Shown: positions 1 to 10,332, counted from the first letter of the stretch. The stretch is 64,000 bases of DNA from Taishania sp965247975 (GCA_965247975.1 OZ252050.1:1-64000), one strand, 5' to 3'. The notes: generated from the letters alone by a model not told the origin. A program made the numbers and translations.

Positions 1-96
1 AAACAAACAGGAACTTCAGGCGGAGAAATTCGTCATACGGAAATCAGATCTGGAGCAAACAATGAAACTCCAATATTGGACCGCGATGATGATTAA
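1..96 (+). CDS. 3' end of an unidentified CDS (partial)
   Basis: An open frame enters from the left edge and stops at 94-96, 21 bases before the histidine kinase start. Only about 31 residues are visible. The C-terminus is hydrophilic and ends in an acidic run (LDRDDD). It does not look like the winged-helix end of an OmpR-type response regulator, which would be the usual partner just upstream of the kinase. Frame 2 is also open to position 109, so the frame choice rests on spacing alone. The family cannot be named from this fragment. Confidence 0.35.
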   Translation, partial: KQTGTSGGEIRHTEIRSGANNETPILDRDDD

Positions 97-117
97 ATCC
101 AAACAGTAAACAGTGTT

Positions 118-1518
118 ATGAAGCTTAGTTTCAGAAGGCGAATCGCTACGTATTTTATGATATCTACGGCGATTATCATTGCACTGGTTTTTGGCACAGT
201 TTATTATATTGTTCAAAAAACGGTTTATTACAATTTAGACAAGGACGTTAAAACCGAAGCGGAAGATCATCGTGCAAAAGTTGAAATGAACCAACAGGGA
301 ATGCTCTATTTTGTGAACAAAAAGCATTTATTGGCCTCTGAGCACACCCAGGCACAAGTAAATCCTGTGTTTATTCAATTGATTGATCTGAATGGGAATT
401 TCATCGATAAATCTCCCAACCTTAAACAAAATGTATTGCGTTTGAAATCAACGCATGAAGATGGAGCGCATTACAATACATCGTTGAATGGTCATCCTAT
501 TCGGCAGGTGCAAATCAAAGTTCAATTGAACGGCAAGAAAGTAGGTCATTTACTTGCCGCCATGTCGCTTGAAGCATCACTCATGGTATTGAAAAATTTA
601 AGAAACACGCTTTTCATTCTTTACCCTATTATTTTACTTGGTTTGTTTTTTATTTCTTCGCTATTAGCAGGAAGGAGTATACAACCTGTCGTTTCCATCA
701 TTGAAACTACGGACAGAATCACAAAGAAAAACTTAGATCAACGTGTGGATTTGCCAGCCAAGCGCGACGAATTATATACCTTGTCGGTTTCAATAAATGC
801 GCTTCTTCAGCGTATCGAAAATGCCATGGTACGTGAGCGACAATTCACTTCGGATGCTTCACATGAGTTGAGAACTCCTATTTCCATTTTGCGCGGAACA
901 TTGGAAATTCTGCTTCGAAAACCACGTAGTGCCGAAGAATACCACGCCAAGATTCAAGAATCGTTAACCGAAGTTGATCGTCTTGCACTAATTTTGGATC
1001 AATTGCTCGATCTTGCACGCAATGATGAAAGCACGGCATTTTATGCAAATGAAAAACAAAGTGCAGTGAAATTAATGAATGAAATCATTGCGCGTCAATC
1101 TCCTGTTGCTGAGGAACAGCAGGTTTCAATTCATTTTCAACCTGAAAAAACGGTGAATCAAGTTCAAATCAATGCGTTTTATGGAACAACCATCCTTGAA
1201 AATATTTTGAGCAATGCCATCAAATATTCCAAGGAGAAGAGTGAAGTAAAGGTTGATTTTGAATTAACAGATGATGCCTTCGTTTGTCACATTCAAGACT
1301 TTGGTATCGGAATCGAACAAGAAGATCTTGTTCATATTTTTCAGCCATTTTTCAGGTCTGACGCACTTAAGCACAAATCAATCAAAGGAACAGGCTTGGG
1401 ACTTTCCATTGTTCAAAAAGCCGCGAAAGCGATTCAGGCTGAAATTTCTGTAAAAAGCGAACTAGGAAAAGGAACGGTTTTCTCTATTCAGTTCCACGAT
1501 TTTTTAAGCCAATCTTAA
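118..1518 (+). CDS. Sensor histidine kinase (CusS/HAMP type)
   Basis: A 466-residue membrane sensor kinase. Transmembrane segments lie at about residues 14-34 and 163-184, enclosing a periplasmic sensor domain of about 130 residues. A HAMP linker follows (about 185-240), then the H-box SDASHELRTP with phospho-acceptor His249, an N-box (ENILSNAIKYS), and the G1 (DFGIGIE) and G2 (GTGLGLSIV) ATP-binding motifs. The family phosphorylates a cognate OmpR-type response regulator. None is visible in the window, so it probably lies upstream of the left edge. The position 61 bases before the CzcA pump suggests it senses envelope metal ions and controls efflux; that role is inferred from context. Confidence 0.9.
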   Translation: MKLSFRRRIATYFMISTAIIIALVFGTVYYIVQKTVYYNLDKDVKTEAEDHRAKVEMNQQGMLYFVNKKHLLASEHTQAQVNPVFIQLIDLNGNFIDKSPNLKQNVLRLKSTHEDGAHYNTSLNGHPIRQVQIKVQLNGKKVGHLLAAMSLEASLMVLKNLRNTLFILYPIILLGLFFISSLLAGRSIQPVVSIIETTDRITKKNLDQRVDLPAKRDELYTLSVSINALLQRIENAMVRERQFTSDASHELRTPISILRGTLEILLRKPRSAEEYHAKIQESLTEVDRLALILDQLLDLARNDESTAFYANEKQSAVKLMNEIIARQSPVAEEQQVSIHFQPEKTVNQVQINAFYGTTILENILSNAIKYSKEKSEVKVDFELTDDAFVCHIQDFGIGIEQEDLVHIFQPFFRSDALKHKSIKGTGLGLSIVQKAAKAIQAEISVKSELGKGTVFSIQFHDFLSQS

Positions 1519-1551
1519 GCCATAATTTTTCGTTAACACGCCTGCCCTAGG

Positions 1552-1559
1552 TACTTTTG
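1552..1559 (+). promoter_or_regulatory. Candidate -7 box before czcA
   Basis: TACTTTTG matches the Bacteroidota -7 consensus TAnnTTTG and lies 20 bases before the czcA ATG. The expected -33 TTG is only approximated by TTA at about 1533. If real, the pump can be transcribed independently of the kinase gene. Confidence 0.35.
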
Positions 1560-1579
1560 GAGTCTAATAATCAGATTCC

Positions 1580-4500
1580 ATGTTGGAAAAAATCGTTTCG
1601 TTTAGTCTTCGAAATAAACTCATTGTCGGTTTGTTTTCTGTGTTTATCATTGGCGCTGGTATTTATTCGCTCATGAATATGCCCATAGGCGCTGTGCCCG
1701 ACATTACGAACAACCAAGTTCAGGTGATAACCACTTCACGCAACCTTGCAACTCAAGATGTGGAACAATTCATTACAGCTCCCATTGAGCTTGAAATGGC
1801 AAACTTGCCCAACGTTACTGAAATTCGTTCCATTTCCAAGTTTGGACTTTCGGTAGTTACAGTCATTTTTGATGATGAAATTGGAACTTATTTGCCTCGT
1901 CAATTGCTCGCTGAAAAACTGAAAACTGCCGAAGAAAAAATTCCGAAAGGATTTGGAACGCCATTTTTAGGACCAATTACAACTGGACTTGGAGAAATTT
2001 ACCAATACACCCTAGAAGTTGATGAAACGCACAAAAACGCGTACTCCTTGTCTGATTTACGGACGATTCAAGACTGGGTTGTAAAACGTCAATTGTCAGG
2101 AATTTCCGGTGTTGTTGAAGTAAATACTTGGGGCGGACACTTAAAACAATACGAAGTTGCGGTGAGTCCAGATAAACTGAGAGCCATGGACATTTCTATC
2201 TCAGAAGTGTTCCAAGCGCTTGAATCAAACAATAGTATTTCTGGAGGAAGTTACATTGAACGAGGAAATGAAAGTTATTTTATTCGAGGCGAAGGGCTTT
2301 CTGTATCATTGGAAGATATTGAAAACTCCGTAATCACTGTCCGTGATGGGATTCCCATTTACATTAAATCTGTGGCGGATGTTGGATTCGGTGCAGCAAA
2401 CCGATTTGGATCAATCACAGGAAACGGCGAAGGAGAAAAAGTGCTTGGTCAAATCATGATGCTCAAAGATGCCAATTCTAAAAAAGTAATTGAAGATGTG
2501 CACAACCGCGTTGCTGAAGTTCAAAAATTGCTTCCACCTGGTATCACGATAAATGGGTTTTTGGAACGTGGTGAACTGGTTGGTAAAACAACTTTTACAG
2601 TAGCAGAAAATTTAATCCTTGGTTGTTTGATCGTCATTTTTGTGGTTGTCTTGCTTCTCGGGAATTTGCGCTCAGGTTTGGTTGTGGCTTCTGTCATTCC
2701 GATGTGCTTGTTTTTTGCACTTACCTTGATGTACATTTTCAATATTGATGCGAATCTGATGAGTTTAGGTGCGATCGACTTTGGAATAATCATCGATGGC
2801 GCAGTTATTATTGTTGAATACATTGCGTATAAAATCACCGCCGAACGATTGAGCATTCAAGCAGCTGACAAAGAGGAAAAAACCAACATCATCAATAAAA
2901 TTACATTCGCCGGTACATCCAAAATGATGCGTTCTGCCATTTTCGGACAAATCATCATCATCATCGTTTTTATTCCAATTCTTTCGCTTTCAAGCATTGA
3001 GGGTAAAATGTTTCGACCGATGGCGTTGGTGTTTAGCTTTGCTTTGATTGGAGCAATGATCATGTGTTTCACGTACGTTCCCGTCATGGCTTCTTTGTTT
3101 ATCAAGCCTACTGATCCCAACAAGAAAACCATTACATCCAGACTTTTGGGTGCAATTCAACGTGGATTTGAGCCAACAATCATTTGGGCACTGCGTCAAA
3201 AAAAATTGGTTTTAATCAGCGCCTTCTCACTTCTTGTTGTTACTGTTTTCTTGTTTTCGCGCATGGGCGGAGAATTTGTTCCAACATTGGATGAGGGAGA
3301 TTTAGTGATTCAACCGATATTAAAAACAGGGACTTCCCTTTCCAAAACCATCGAAACAACTACCCAAATTGAAAAAATATTAAAATCATTTCCCGAAGTG
3401 GAACAAGTAATCTCACGGATTGGAGCTGCAGAAGTTCCGACCGATCCCATGTCCATGGAAGAAAGTGATGTGATTGTGAAATTGAAACCAAAAAGTGAAT
3501 GGACAACAGCCCATTCCAAAGACGAACTTTCTGATGCGTTCAAAACAAAATTGCAGGACATTGCAGGAATTGATTATGAATTTACACAACCCATCGAAAT
3601 GCGGTTTAATGAATTAATCACCGGAGTAAGAGCTGATATTGCGGTGAAAATTTTCGGCGAAGACTTGGATTTACTCCATACTAAAGCACTTGAAATTGAA
3701 AAACTGATTCAAAATGTGAGCGGGGCAGCTGATATTTCCGTTGAAAAAGTTGCGGGATTGCCACAAATGTCTGTGAAATACAACCGTTCAAAAATTGCCA
3801 AATTTGGCGTAAAAATCAGTGATCTCAATGACATCATTACCATGGGATTTGCTGGAAAAACAGCCGGAACTATTTTCGAAGGTGAAAAGCAATTTGATCT
3901 CGTTATTCGATTTGGTAAAGAAAATCGGCAAGAATTGGAAGATTTAAAAACAACTTCTGTTCGTTTGGCCGATGGTACTTCTGTTCCATTTAGCGAATTA
4001 GCAGAAATAAATTATTCGAAAGGACCAGCAAAGATTTCGCGCGACAATACCAAGCGACGTATCGTGATTGGTGTGAATGTGCGCAACCGAGATTTAGAAT
4101 CTGTTGTCAAGGACATTCAAAAAATTATCACCACAAAAGTCGATTTGCCAACGGGTTATTCAGTGGAATATGGTGGTCAATTTGAAAATCTAAACTCAGC
4201 CAAAGCGCGCTTAAAAATTGCCGTTCCAATTGCACTAATACTCATTTTTATCATGCTATATTTTGCCTTTAAATCGGTCAAAGAAGCTTTGATGGTGTAT
4301 ACTGCCATTCCACTTTCAGCCGTTGGAGGCGTAGTTTTTCTTTACATCCGCGATTTGCCATTTAGTATCTCTGCTGGGGTTGGATTTATTGCGCTTTTTG
4401 GAATCGCTGTCCTGAACGGAATCGTACTTATCGAACATTTTAAAGAACTAAAACAACATGGTATGACGAACATTAATCGACGGATTATTCTGGGAACAAA

Positions 4501-5914
4501 CCAGCGACTTCGTCCTGTATTGTTGACCGCCGCTGCAGCAGCTCTTGGTTTTTTACCGATGGCCATTTCCACAAATGCTGGAGCGGAAATTCAACGTCCT
4601 TTGGCAACAGTTGTGATTGGTGGATTAATCACCGCAACACTTTTAACCTTGGTTGTTTTGCCTGTGTTGTATGCATTGTTTGATTCTAAGATAAAACGAC
4701 CAAAACTCAAAAAATCATTGCCTATTCTATTGCTTTTTTCAATGTTGGGATTCCAAGGTTTTAGTCAATCACCCAAATTAAATTTGGACCAATTGATTGC
4801 CCTTGCGAAGGAAAACAACAAACGACTTCATGGCGCAAGTTTGCTTGTTCAAGAGTCGCAAGCACTCGAAAAAACAGCACTTGACATAGATAAAACATCC
4901 ATTTATTTCAATCATGATCAAAATAACATTGCACCAAATAATCGTGCACTGAATGTTTGGGGAATCAATCAATCCATTGCTTTTCCAACCGTTTATGGCG
5001 CTTCCAAAAATGTGCTTCATGCTCAAACGAATGTTTCAAAAGACGCATTAAAAATTCAAGAAAAAACCTTGGAGAAAAAAGTGAGTCAAGTTTTTTATTC
5101 CATTATCTATTACGAAGGACTCGTTCAAAATTTGAATTATTTAGATAGCATTTACAAACGATTTAGTCACAATGCTTCGCTCAAATTTGCTGCTGGAGAA
5201 ACCAATGCACTTGAAAAATTGACCTCCGAATCAAAGCAAAAGGAAATAGAAATTCAATACTTGCAAACCAAAACCAAATTAGCGCAAGCTTGGAGTCAAT
5301 TAAATGCATTGGTTCAGACAGATCAAGTTTTTGAATTGGACACGAAAGCTTCACCGCTTGTTTCGATGTCGATTTTGGACACAACAAAACATTCTGGAAT
5401 TCAACTTATGCAGCATCAAATCGAGTTGGCTCAATCACAGCATCATTTAGCAAAGCAACAAATTTTGCCTGATTTTACTTTGGGTGTTTTTCAAGGTACG
5501 AACAACGCCCCTGCGCCAAATCGCTATTATGGGATTCAGGCAGGAGTTTCGATTCCTTTGTTTTTTCAAGCAGATGCAGCTAGAATGCGCGCAGCAAAAA
5601 TCAATGTGGAAGTAAAACAAAATAGCTTGGAACAATACAATGTGGAACAAAACGCCTTGTATAACCAATTGTTGAGTGAAATCAATGCCTATAAAATCGC
5701 GATTGATTATTATGAATTGGAAGGAAACAAATTGTATTCAGAAACACTGAACAATGCCACAAAAGCTTATGAAGCGGGAGAATTGGATTATTTTCAATAT
5801 GCGCTTATGCTTGAAGGTGCCAACGCCTTAAAAACTAATTATTTACAAAATGTGTTTTTCTATAACTATTCGGTTTTAGAAGCAAATTACTTAATTCATT
5901 CTTATGAAAACTAA
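1580..5914 (+). CDS. czcA: CzcA-type heavy-metal RND pump fused to a TolC-like outer-membrane factor
   Basis: A 1444-residue fusion. Residues 1 to about 1037 are a complete HME-type RND proton/cation antiporter. The TM4 signature DFGIIIDGAVIIVE (from Asp400) has the DFG...DG form of the CzcA group (Zn/Co/Cd) rather than the CusA form for Cu/Ag. Residues about 1043-1058 form an extra hydrophobic helix that ends in a signal-peptidase-like FSQ. Residues about 1060-1444 are an outer-membrane efflux protein with the long helical repeats of TolC/CzcC. The fusion thus encodes both the inner-membrane motor and the outer-membrane channel. Its end overlaps the adaptor gene by 11 bases, so the tripartite pump comes from two genes. 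Substrate choice is inferred from the motif. Confidence 0.93.
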   Translation: MLEKIVSFSLRNKLIVGLFSVFIIGAGIYSLMNMPIGAVPDITNNQVQVITTSRNLATQDVEQFITAPIELEMANLPNVTEIRSISKFGLSVVTVIFDDEIGTYLPRQLLAEKLKTAEEKIPKGFGTPFLGPITTGLGEIYQYTLEVDETHKNAYSLSDLRTIQDWVVKRQLSGISGVVEVNTWGGHLKQYEVAVSPDKLRAMDISISEVFQALESNNSISGGSYIERGNESYFIRGEGLSVSLEDIENSVITVRDGIPIYIKSVADVGFGAANRFGSITGNGEGEKVLGQIMMLKDANSKKVIEDVHNRVAEVQKLLPPGITINGFLERGELVGKTTFTVAENLILGCLIVIFVVVLLLGNLRSGLVVASVIPMCLFFALTLMYIFNIDANLMSLGAIDFGIIIDGAVIIVEYIAYKITAERLSIQAADKEEKTNIINKITFAGTSKMMRSAIFGQIIIIIVFIPILSLSSIEGKMFRPMALVFSFALIGAMIMCFTYVPVMASLFIKPTDPNKKTITSRLLGAIQRGFEPTIIWALRQKKLVLISAFSLLVVTVFLFSRMGGEFVPTLDEGDLVIQPILKTGTSLSKTIETTTQIEKILKSFPEVEQVISRIGAAEVPTDPMSMEESDVIVKLKPKSEWTTAHSKDELSDAFKTKLQDIAGIDYEFTQPIEMRFNELITGVRADIAVKIFGEDLDLLHTKALEIEKLIQNVSGAADISVEKVAGLPQMSVKYNRSKIAKFGVKISDLNDIITMGFAGKTAGTIFEGEKQFDLVIRFGKENRQELEDLKTTSVRLADGTSVPFSELAEINYSKGPAKISRDNTKRRIVIGVNVRNRDLESVVKDIQKIITTKVDLPTGYSVEYGGQFENLNSAKARLKIAVPIALILIFIMLYFAFKSVKEALMVYTAIPLSAVGGVVFLYIRDLPFSISAGVGFIALFGIAVLNGIVLIEHFKELKQHGMTNINRRIILGTNQRLRPVLLTAAAAALGFLPMAISTNAGAEIQRPLATVVIGGLITATLLTLVVLPVLYALFDSKIKRPKLKKSLPILLLFSMLGFQGFSQSPKLNLDQLIALAKENNKRLHGASLLVQESQALEKTALDIDKTSIYFNHDQNNIAPNNRALNVWGINQSIAFPTVYGASKNVLHAQTNVSKDALKIQEKTLEKKVSQVFYSIIYYEGLVQNLNYLDSIYKRFSHNASLKFAAGETNALEKLTSESKQKEIEIQYLQTKTKLAQAWSQLNALVQTDQVFELDTKASPLVSMSILDTTKHSGIQLMQHQIELAQSQHHLAKQQILPDFTLGVFQGTNNAPAPNRYYGIQAGVSIPLFFQADAARMRAAKINVEVKQNSLEQYNVEQNALYNQLLSEINAYKIAIDYYELEGNKLYSETLNNATKAYEAGELDYFQYALMLEGANALKTNYLQNVFFYNYSVLEANYLIHSYEN

Positions 5915-7058
5915 TACGTTTATCTTTCTTTCGATTTTCGGGTTAATGCACTTGACCCTTGTTTCATGCGGTTCAGAAGATGTTGCATCTGCCAAAATCG
6001 AAGATGCTCAAGAAGTTACTTCTTCTGAAGTAGTTGTTACTTCCAAACAATTTGAACTCGGAAACATGGAACTCGGTGAATTGGAAGAGCATCCTTTTCA
6101 AAAAACGATCAATGCCAACGGATTTATCAATGTTCCGCCAGAAAGTTTTGCGAGCGTAAGCCCCTATTTTGGCGGATATATCAAAGAAATTCGTTTGCTT
6201 TCTGGTCAACGTGTAGGAAAAGGTCAAACCTTATTTGTGCTCGAAAATCCAGAATATTTGGAAACACAACAAAGTTATTTGGAAGCGAAAAGTCAGTTAA
6301 ATTATTTGAAACTAGATTATGAGCGTCAAAAGGATCTTTCAACGGAAAATGTGACCTCGAAAAAAAATTACTTGAAGGCAGAATCTGAATATAAAATGAT
6401 TTTGGCACGTTATGAATCGCTACGCAAAAAGTTGCAACTCATGGGCATCAATCCAGCCAGCGTAAACGAATCAAATTTGCGGTCTACAATTTCTGTTGCT
6501 TCGCCAATTTCGGGATTTGTGACAGAAATAAATGCTTCGAAAGGATTGTTTTTGAATCCTTCAGACATTGCAGTGAAAATCATGAATACCGATCAAATCT
6601 ATGTCGAATTGTCCATTTTTGAAAAGAACTTGATGCAAATTCACGAAAAACAAAACGTAACATTTCGCCTTCAAAATGACCCAACCAAAACGTTCGATGC
6701 AACGATCTTTTTGATTAACAAAGCCATAGATCCTAAAACACGCACCATAAAAGTACTTTGTAAATTATCAAATGTCCAAGATGCGGGAGCATTCACACCC
6801 GGCATGTATGTAGAAGCGGAAATCATTACCAATGCAGCGATGGGTTTCGGAATTCCTGAAAGTGCAATTGTTTCTGTGGGAAATGAATCGTATGTTTTGG
6901 TCTTGAAATCCAAAAAGAAAACCGGTTATTCCTTTGAAAAAAGAAAAGTAAAAGTAGGTCAATCAACTAATGGAATTTGTGAACTATTGCATCCTGAGTC
7001 CTTCGACAAAACGAAGAAGATTTTAACTAATGGCGCATTTAACCTAATAAATGAGTAA
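5904..7058 (+). CDS. czcB: CzcB-like periplasmic adaptor lipoprotein
   Basis: A 384-residue membrane-fusion protein. A hydrophobic N-terminus ends in the lipobox LVSC (Cys22), so it should be lipid-anchored. It contains split biotinyl-lipoyl halves (about residues 85-120 and 185-215) around an alpha-helical hairpin, followed by beta-barrel and membrane-proximal domains. Adaptors of this family join the RND pump to the outer-membrane channel. The start overlaps the end of czcA by 11 bases, which implies translational coupling. No His-rich metal-chaperone extension is present. Confidence 0.9.
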   Translation: MKTNTFIFLSIFGLMHLTLVSCGSEDVASAKIEDAQEVTSSEVVVTSKQFELGNMELGELEEHPFQKTINANGFINVPPESFASVSPYFGGYIKEIRLLSGQRVGKGQTLFVLENPEYLETQQSYLEAKSQLNYLKLDYERQKDLSTENVTSKKNYLKAESEYKMILARYESLRKKLQLMGINPASVNESNLRSTISVASPISGFVTEINASKGLFLNPSDIAVKIMNTDQIYVELSIFEKNLMQIHEKQNVTFRLQNDPTKTFDATIFLINKAIDPKTRTIKVLCKLSNVQDAGAFTPGMYVEAEIITNAAMGFGIPESAIVSVGNESYVLVLKSKKKTGYSFEKRKVKVGQSTNGICELLHPESFDKTKKILTNGAFNLINE

Positions 7059-7137
7059 TTTGATCTGTTAAAAACACTCGTTACCTATTGACCAATATTC
7101 GGTTATTAAAGCAAACGGCGAATGTTAACTCGAAAGC

Positions 7138-7866
7138 ATGGATACTTTTTGGTTGTTTTTTTTACTTGCATTAGTTGCCGAAATCGTTGGTACTATCTCT
7201 GGTTTTGGATCATCCATTCTGTTTGTTCCTTTCGCTACCTTGTTTTTTGATTTTGAGGTTGTACTTGGGATTACAGCAGTGTTTCACGTTTTTAGTAACA
7301 TCACAAAAATTATTTTTTTTCATCATGGAATCAACAAGAATATTGTACTAAAACTAGGAATTCCTGCCATTTTGTTTGTCATTTTTGGAGCTTTACTAAC
7401 CACTTACATTGCATTAAATCATATCGAATTTGCTATGAATTTGGTGATTTTCGGATTGGCGATTTACCTCATGTTTAATTTCAATAAGAAAGTAAAACAA
7501 AGTAATTTCAATTTAGTTTTTGGTGGAATTATTTCTGGATTTCTCGCCGGTTTGGTTGGCACTGGTGGTGCAATTCGTGGAATTACCATGGTTGCGTTTA
7601 ACTTAAACAAAAACGCATTTATTGCTACATCTGCTATCATTGATCTTGGCATTGACCTCAGTCGCGCCGTGATTTACATTGCAAGTGGATATTTTTTGAT
7701 GGAAAACTTGTGGCTCATCCCGGGGCTGATACTTGTTAGCATTATCGGGACTTGGCTCGGGAAAAAAATACTCAATTACACTTCCGAAAGCTTGTTTCGC
7801 TACATTGTGCTTTTCGTGATTATTGGCATATCTGTTGTTCAAACAGTACGCTATTTTATCGCATAA
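7138..7866 (+). CDS. TSUP (TauE/SafE) family membrane transporter
   Basis: A 242-residue protein that is almost entirely hydrophobic, with about eight helices and two related halves. The Gly-rich loop FGSSIL near residue 23 and LVGTGGAIRG around residue 140 are typical of TSUP permeases, which move sulfite, sulfonates or other small sulfur and organic anions. The substrate cannot be read from the sequence. It lies 79 bases after czcB and is convergent with ktrA, with an 11-base overlap of the 3' ends, so it is probably its own transcription unit. Confidence 0.85.
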   Translation: MDTFWLFFLLALVAEIVGTISGFGSSILFVPFATLFFDFEVVLGITAVFHVFSNITKIIFFHHGINKNIVLKLGIPAILFVIFGALLTTYIALNHIEFAMNLVIFGLAIYLMFNFNKKVKQSNFNLVFGGIISGFLAGLVGTGGAIRGITMVAFNLNKNAFIATSAIIDLGIDLSRAVIYIASGYFLMENLWLIPGLILVSIIGTWLGKKILNYTSESLFRYIVLFVIIGISVVQTVRYFIA

Positions 7867-8536
7867 ATGTATTGATGTCTTTCTTGCTTCCGTAAATCAC
7901 AACAATGTCATTCGCATTTATGACAGTCGAAAGGGAAGCAACACCATGAACGTTTGTTACTCGTTTCTTCGCGCCAATAGCACTCGTTTCTTCTGTAACA
8001 TTCATCGTAGTGAGTAAAACTAAATTGTAATTCTTACGAAATCCGATTTCTGCAACTGTCTTGCCAACATATTTTTGAGGAACTTTTGCCTCAATGATGG
8101 AATATTCTCCTCCTAATTCAAAAGAATCCAATACGCCTTGTAAGTCTAATTTTTTAGCCCAACGCTCAGCAGTTTCTTCCTCTGGATGCACTATTTCATT
8201 GACTCCCATTGCTTGTAAAACGGTTTCATGCAAAGGTGAAAGTGCGCGACTAATGAGTCGTTGAACACCCATTTGCTTAATTACCGCTGTGGCCATCACA
8301 TTCGCTCCTTCGTTTTCTCCAATGGCAACAATAACGATGTTAGTATCACGAAAAGGTAAATGTGTAACTGCTTGAGGATCTGTACAGTCCAAGCAAATGG
8401 TATGTGTTACCAATTCCTTCAAGGCTTCCACTTTGCTCATGTTTTTATCTACACCAATGACTTCGTGACCCTTTTCTGTAAGTTTCATAGCTAATGATGC
8501 ACCGAAACTTCCTAAACCAACAACTATAAACTTCAT
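7856..8536 (-). CDS. ktrA: KtrA/TrkA-type regulatory subunit of potassium uptake
   Basis: A 226-residue cytosolic RCK protein. An N-terminal Rossmann fold (VVGLGSFGASLA, residues 4-15) is followed by the acidic residue of IGVDKN, then a C-terminal RCK_C domain from about residue 140. In Ktr systems this ring-forming subunit binds ATP/ADP or NAD and gates the membrane subunit. It follows the TrkH/KtrB-like gene by 2 bases on the same strand, so the two form an operon. Its 3' end overlaps that of the convergent TSUP gene by 11 bases. Confidence 0.92.
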   Translation of the reverse strand: MKFIVVGLGSFGASLAMKLTEKGHEVIGVDKNMSKVEALKELVTHTICLDCTDPQAVTHLPFRDTNIVIVAIGENEGANVMATAVIKQMGVQRLISRALSPLHETVLQAMGVNEIVHPEEETAERWAKKLDLQGVLDSFELGGEYSIIEAKVPQKYVGKTVAEIGFRKNYNLVLLTTMNVTEETSAIGAKKRVTNVHGVASLSTVINANDIVVIYGSKKDINTFMR

Positions 8537-8538
8537 AC

Positions 8539-10332
8539 TTAATTTATTAATATTTCTTCTGTAGGATACCTGTATTTCAACTGTTTTGTTTGCTTAAAGA
8601 CAGCTATTAATAAGGTTAACATACTAATCCTTCCTATAAACATCACAAAAATTATCACTAATTTACCACCTTCACCCAAGGTCGGTGTTAAATTCATGCT
8701 TAAGCCAACTGTACTATAAGCCGAAAAAACCTCAAATGTTAATCTCTTAATGTCTTTATCTGGTTCTAAGTAGGCTAATAAAAAAGTCGCTATTCCGATC
8801 ACAATCAAAGACAATGATATAATTGCGAAAGCCCTTCGAATGGAAGACGTTGCAACTTCGCGACGGTAAATTTCCAAACGATCTTTTCCTCTGGCAATAC
8901 TAAAAATATTCATTGTAGCTATTGCAAAAGTCGATGTCTTGATACCGCCTCCAGTAGAAGCTGGCGATGCCCCAATCCACATCAAAAAGATGGTAATCAT
9001 TATTGTAGAAAAAGAAACTGCTGTATAATCAACGGTGTTAAATCCAGCTGTTCGGGGCGTTACTCCTCCAAAAAATGCAGTGACGAATTTTCCAAAACCT
9101 GAATGTTCTTTTAATGAGTTGTTGTATTCAAGAATATAAAAACTTGTCGTTCCAACGATTATTAAAATCAGGGTCGTAATTACGATTATTCGCGTATTTA
9201 AATTGATAACCCAAGGTTTGTAAAATGCTTTTTTCTTGAATGCAAATGGTAACCATTGATTAATTACCAAATGTCTAAAATATTTAAATGTATTAAACAT
9301 GATTGGAAAACCAATTCCGCCTAAAATCAATAGAAAAGCTATGTATAAATGCAGTGGATAATTAAAACGAAAGGCAGGCTCATACAATCCGCCTCCCAAT
9401 GTTGAAAATCCGGCATTACAAAATCCAGAAACCGCGTGGAATGCAGAAAAAAACATCCGATCAGCAATGTCGTGAATCACATTTGAATCCAAACTTGTGA
9501 AGATTAATGTAGCGCCTATTAGCTCAATAAAAAACGTTAGAAGGATGATTTTCTTTAAGGTGTCGAAAACCTCTGCAATTTTATCTGAACTTGTCATGTC
9601 TTGCATGATTAACTGACTTTCATACGAAGTTCCTCCCTTAAAAAAGTAACTAAAATAACTGGTAAATGTCATTACTCCAATTCCTCCCAATTGAATGAGA
9701 ATCATTATCACCGTTTGTCCGAAAACAGTAAATTCCTTACCTGTATCAACTACTGCCAAGCCAGTTACACTAACGGCACTAGCAGAAGTAAAAACGGCAT
9801 CTAAAAAACTAATTCCATGAACTGTTGAATTCGGTAAAGATAAGAGTAAGCCTCCAACCATGATGACTAAAAAAAAGCTCAAAGCAAAAAACTGAGCTGG
9901 ATTTAAATACGTTTTTTTCAGTTGAAAATTACGCGCTGAAAGTTCCCGAACGAAAATGAATAAACACGTGATTACCAAGAGGATATTATCGTTCTTGAGC
10001 CTTTCTCCTGTGAAATTTAGGGAAGAAAATAAGACGACGAGCATTAACAAAACCAAGATTCCATCAACTACCCATACTTTAATCCTTGTAGATTGCTTTG
10101 AACGTAAATAACGAAAAATCTGAGATACTAAACCAATGGTTACCGTAAATAAGTAAAAGATGTGGAATGCCAACTCCGTCCCGAAATTTGTTTGAACACC
10201 ATATTCATAAAGCACGACAAACAAAGCGATCGAGGAAAGTGTGAAAGCCGTTCTCCCAACGTTTGAAACCAAGCGAGCGTTTACTTTTTCAATGTCAATG
10301 ATGGCCGGTTTCCTTTTGGCGCGTTTTTTCAT
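8539..10332 (-). CDS. ktrB: TrkH/KtrB family potassium uptake channel subunit
   Basis: A 597-residue membrane protein. Four pore-loop segments with the family's filter glycines are visible: SVTGLAV, GFCNAGFST, PRTAGFNT and YSTVGLSM. An additional N-terminal block of about four helices precedes the canonical SKT core, so it is longer than classic KtrB (about 450 residues). An ATG at 10377 would add 15 residues, but a TAnnTTTG-like box at 10362-10369 lies downstream of it, and MKKRAKRK at 10332 is a natural basic N-terminus; the later start is preferred. It is followed directly by ktrA. Confidence 0.9.
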   Translation of the reverse strand: MKKRAKRKPAIIDIEKVNARLVSNVGRTAFTLSSIALFVVLYEYGVQTNFGTELAFHIFYLFTVTIGLVSQIFRYLRSKQSTRIKVWVVDGILVLLMLVVLFSSLNFTGERLKNDNILLVITCLFIFVRELSARNFQLKKTYLNPAQFFALSFFLVIMVGGLLLSLPNSTVHGISFLDAVFTSASAVSVTGLAVVDTGKEFTVFGQTVIMILIQLGGIGVMTFTSYFSYFFKGGTSYESQLIMQDMTSSDKIAEVFDTLKKIILLTFFIELIGATLIFTSLDSNVIHDIADRMFFSAFHAVSGFCNAGFSTLGGGLYEPAFRFNYPLHLYIAFLLILGGIGFPIMFNTFKYFRHLVINQWLPFAFKKKAFYKPWVINLNTRIIVITTLILIIVGTTSFYILEYNNSLKEHSGFGKFVTAFFGGVTPRTAGFNTVDYTAVSFSTIMITIFLMWIGASPASTGGGIKTSTFAIATMNIFSIARGKDRLEIYRREVATSSIRRAFAIISLSLIVIGIATFLLAYLEPDKDIKRLTFEVFSAYSTVGLSMNLTPTLGEGGKLVIIFVMFIGRISMLTLLIAVFKQTKQLKYRYPTEEILIN

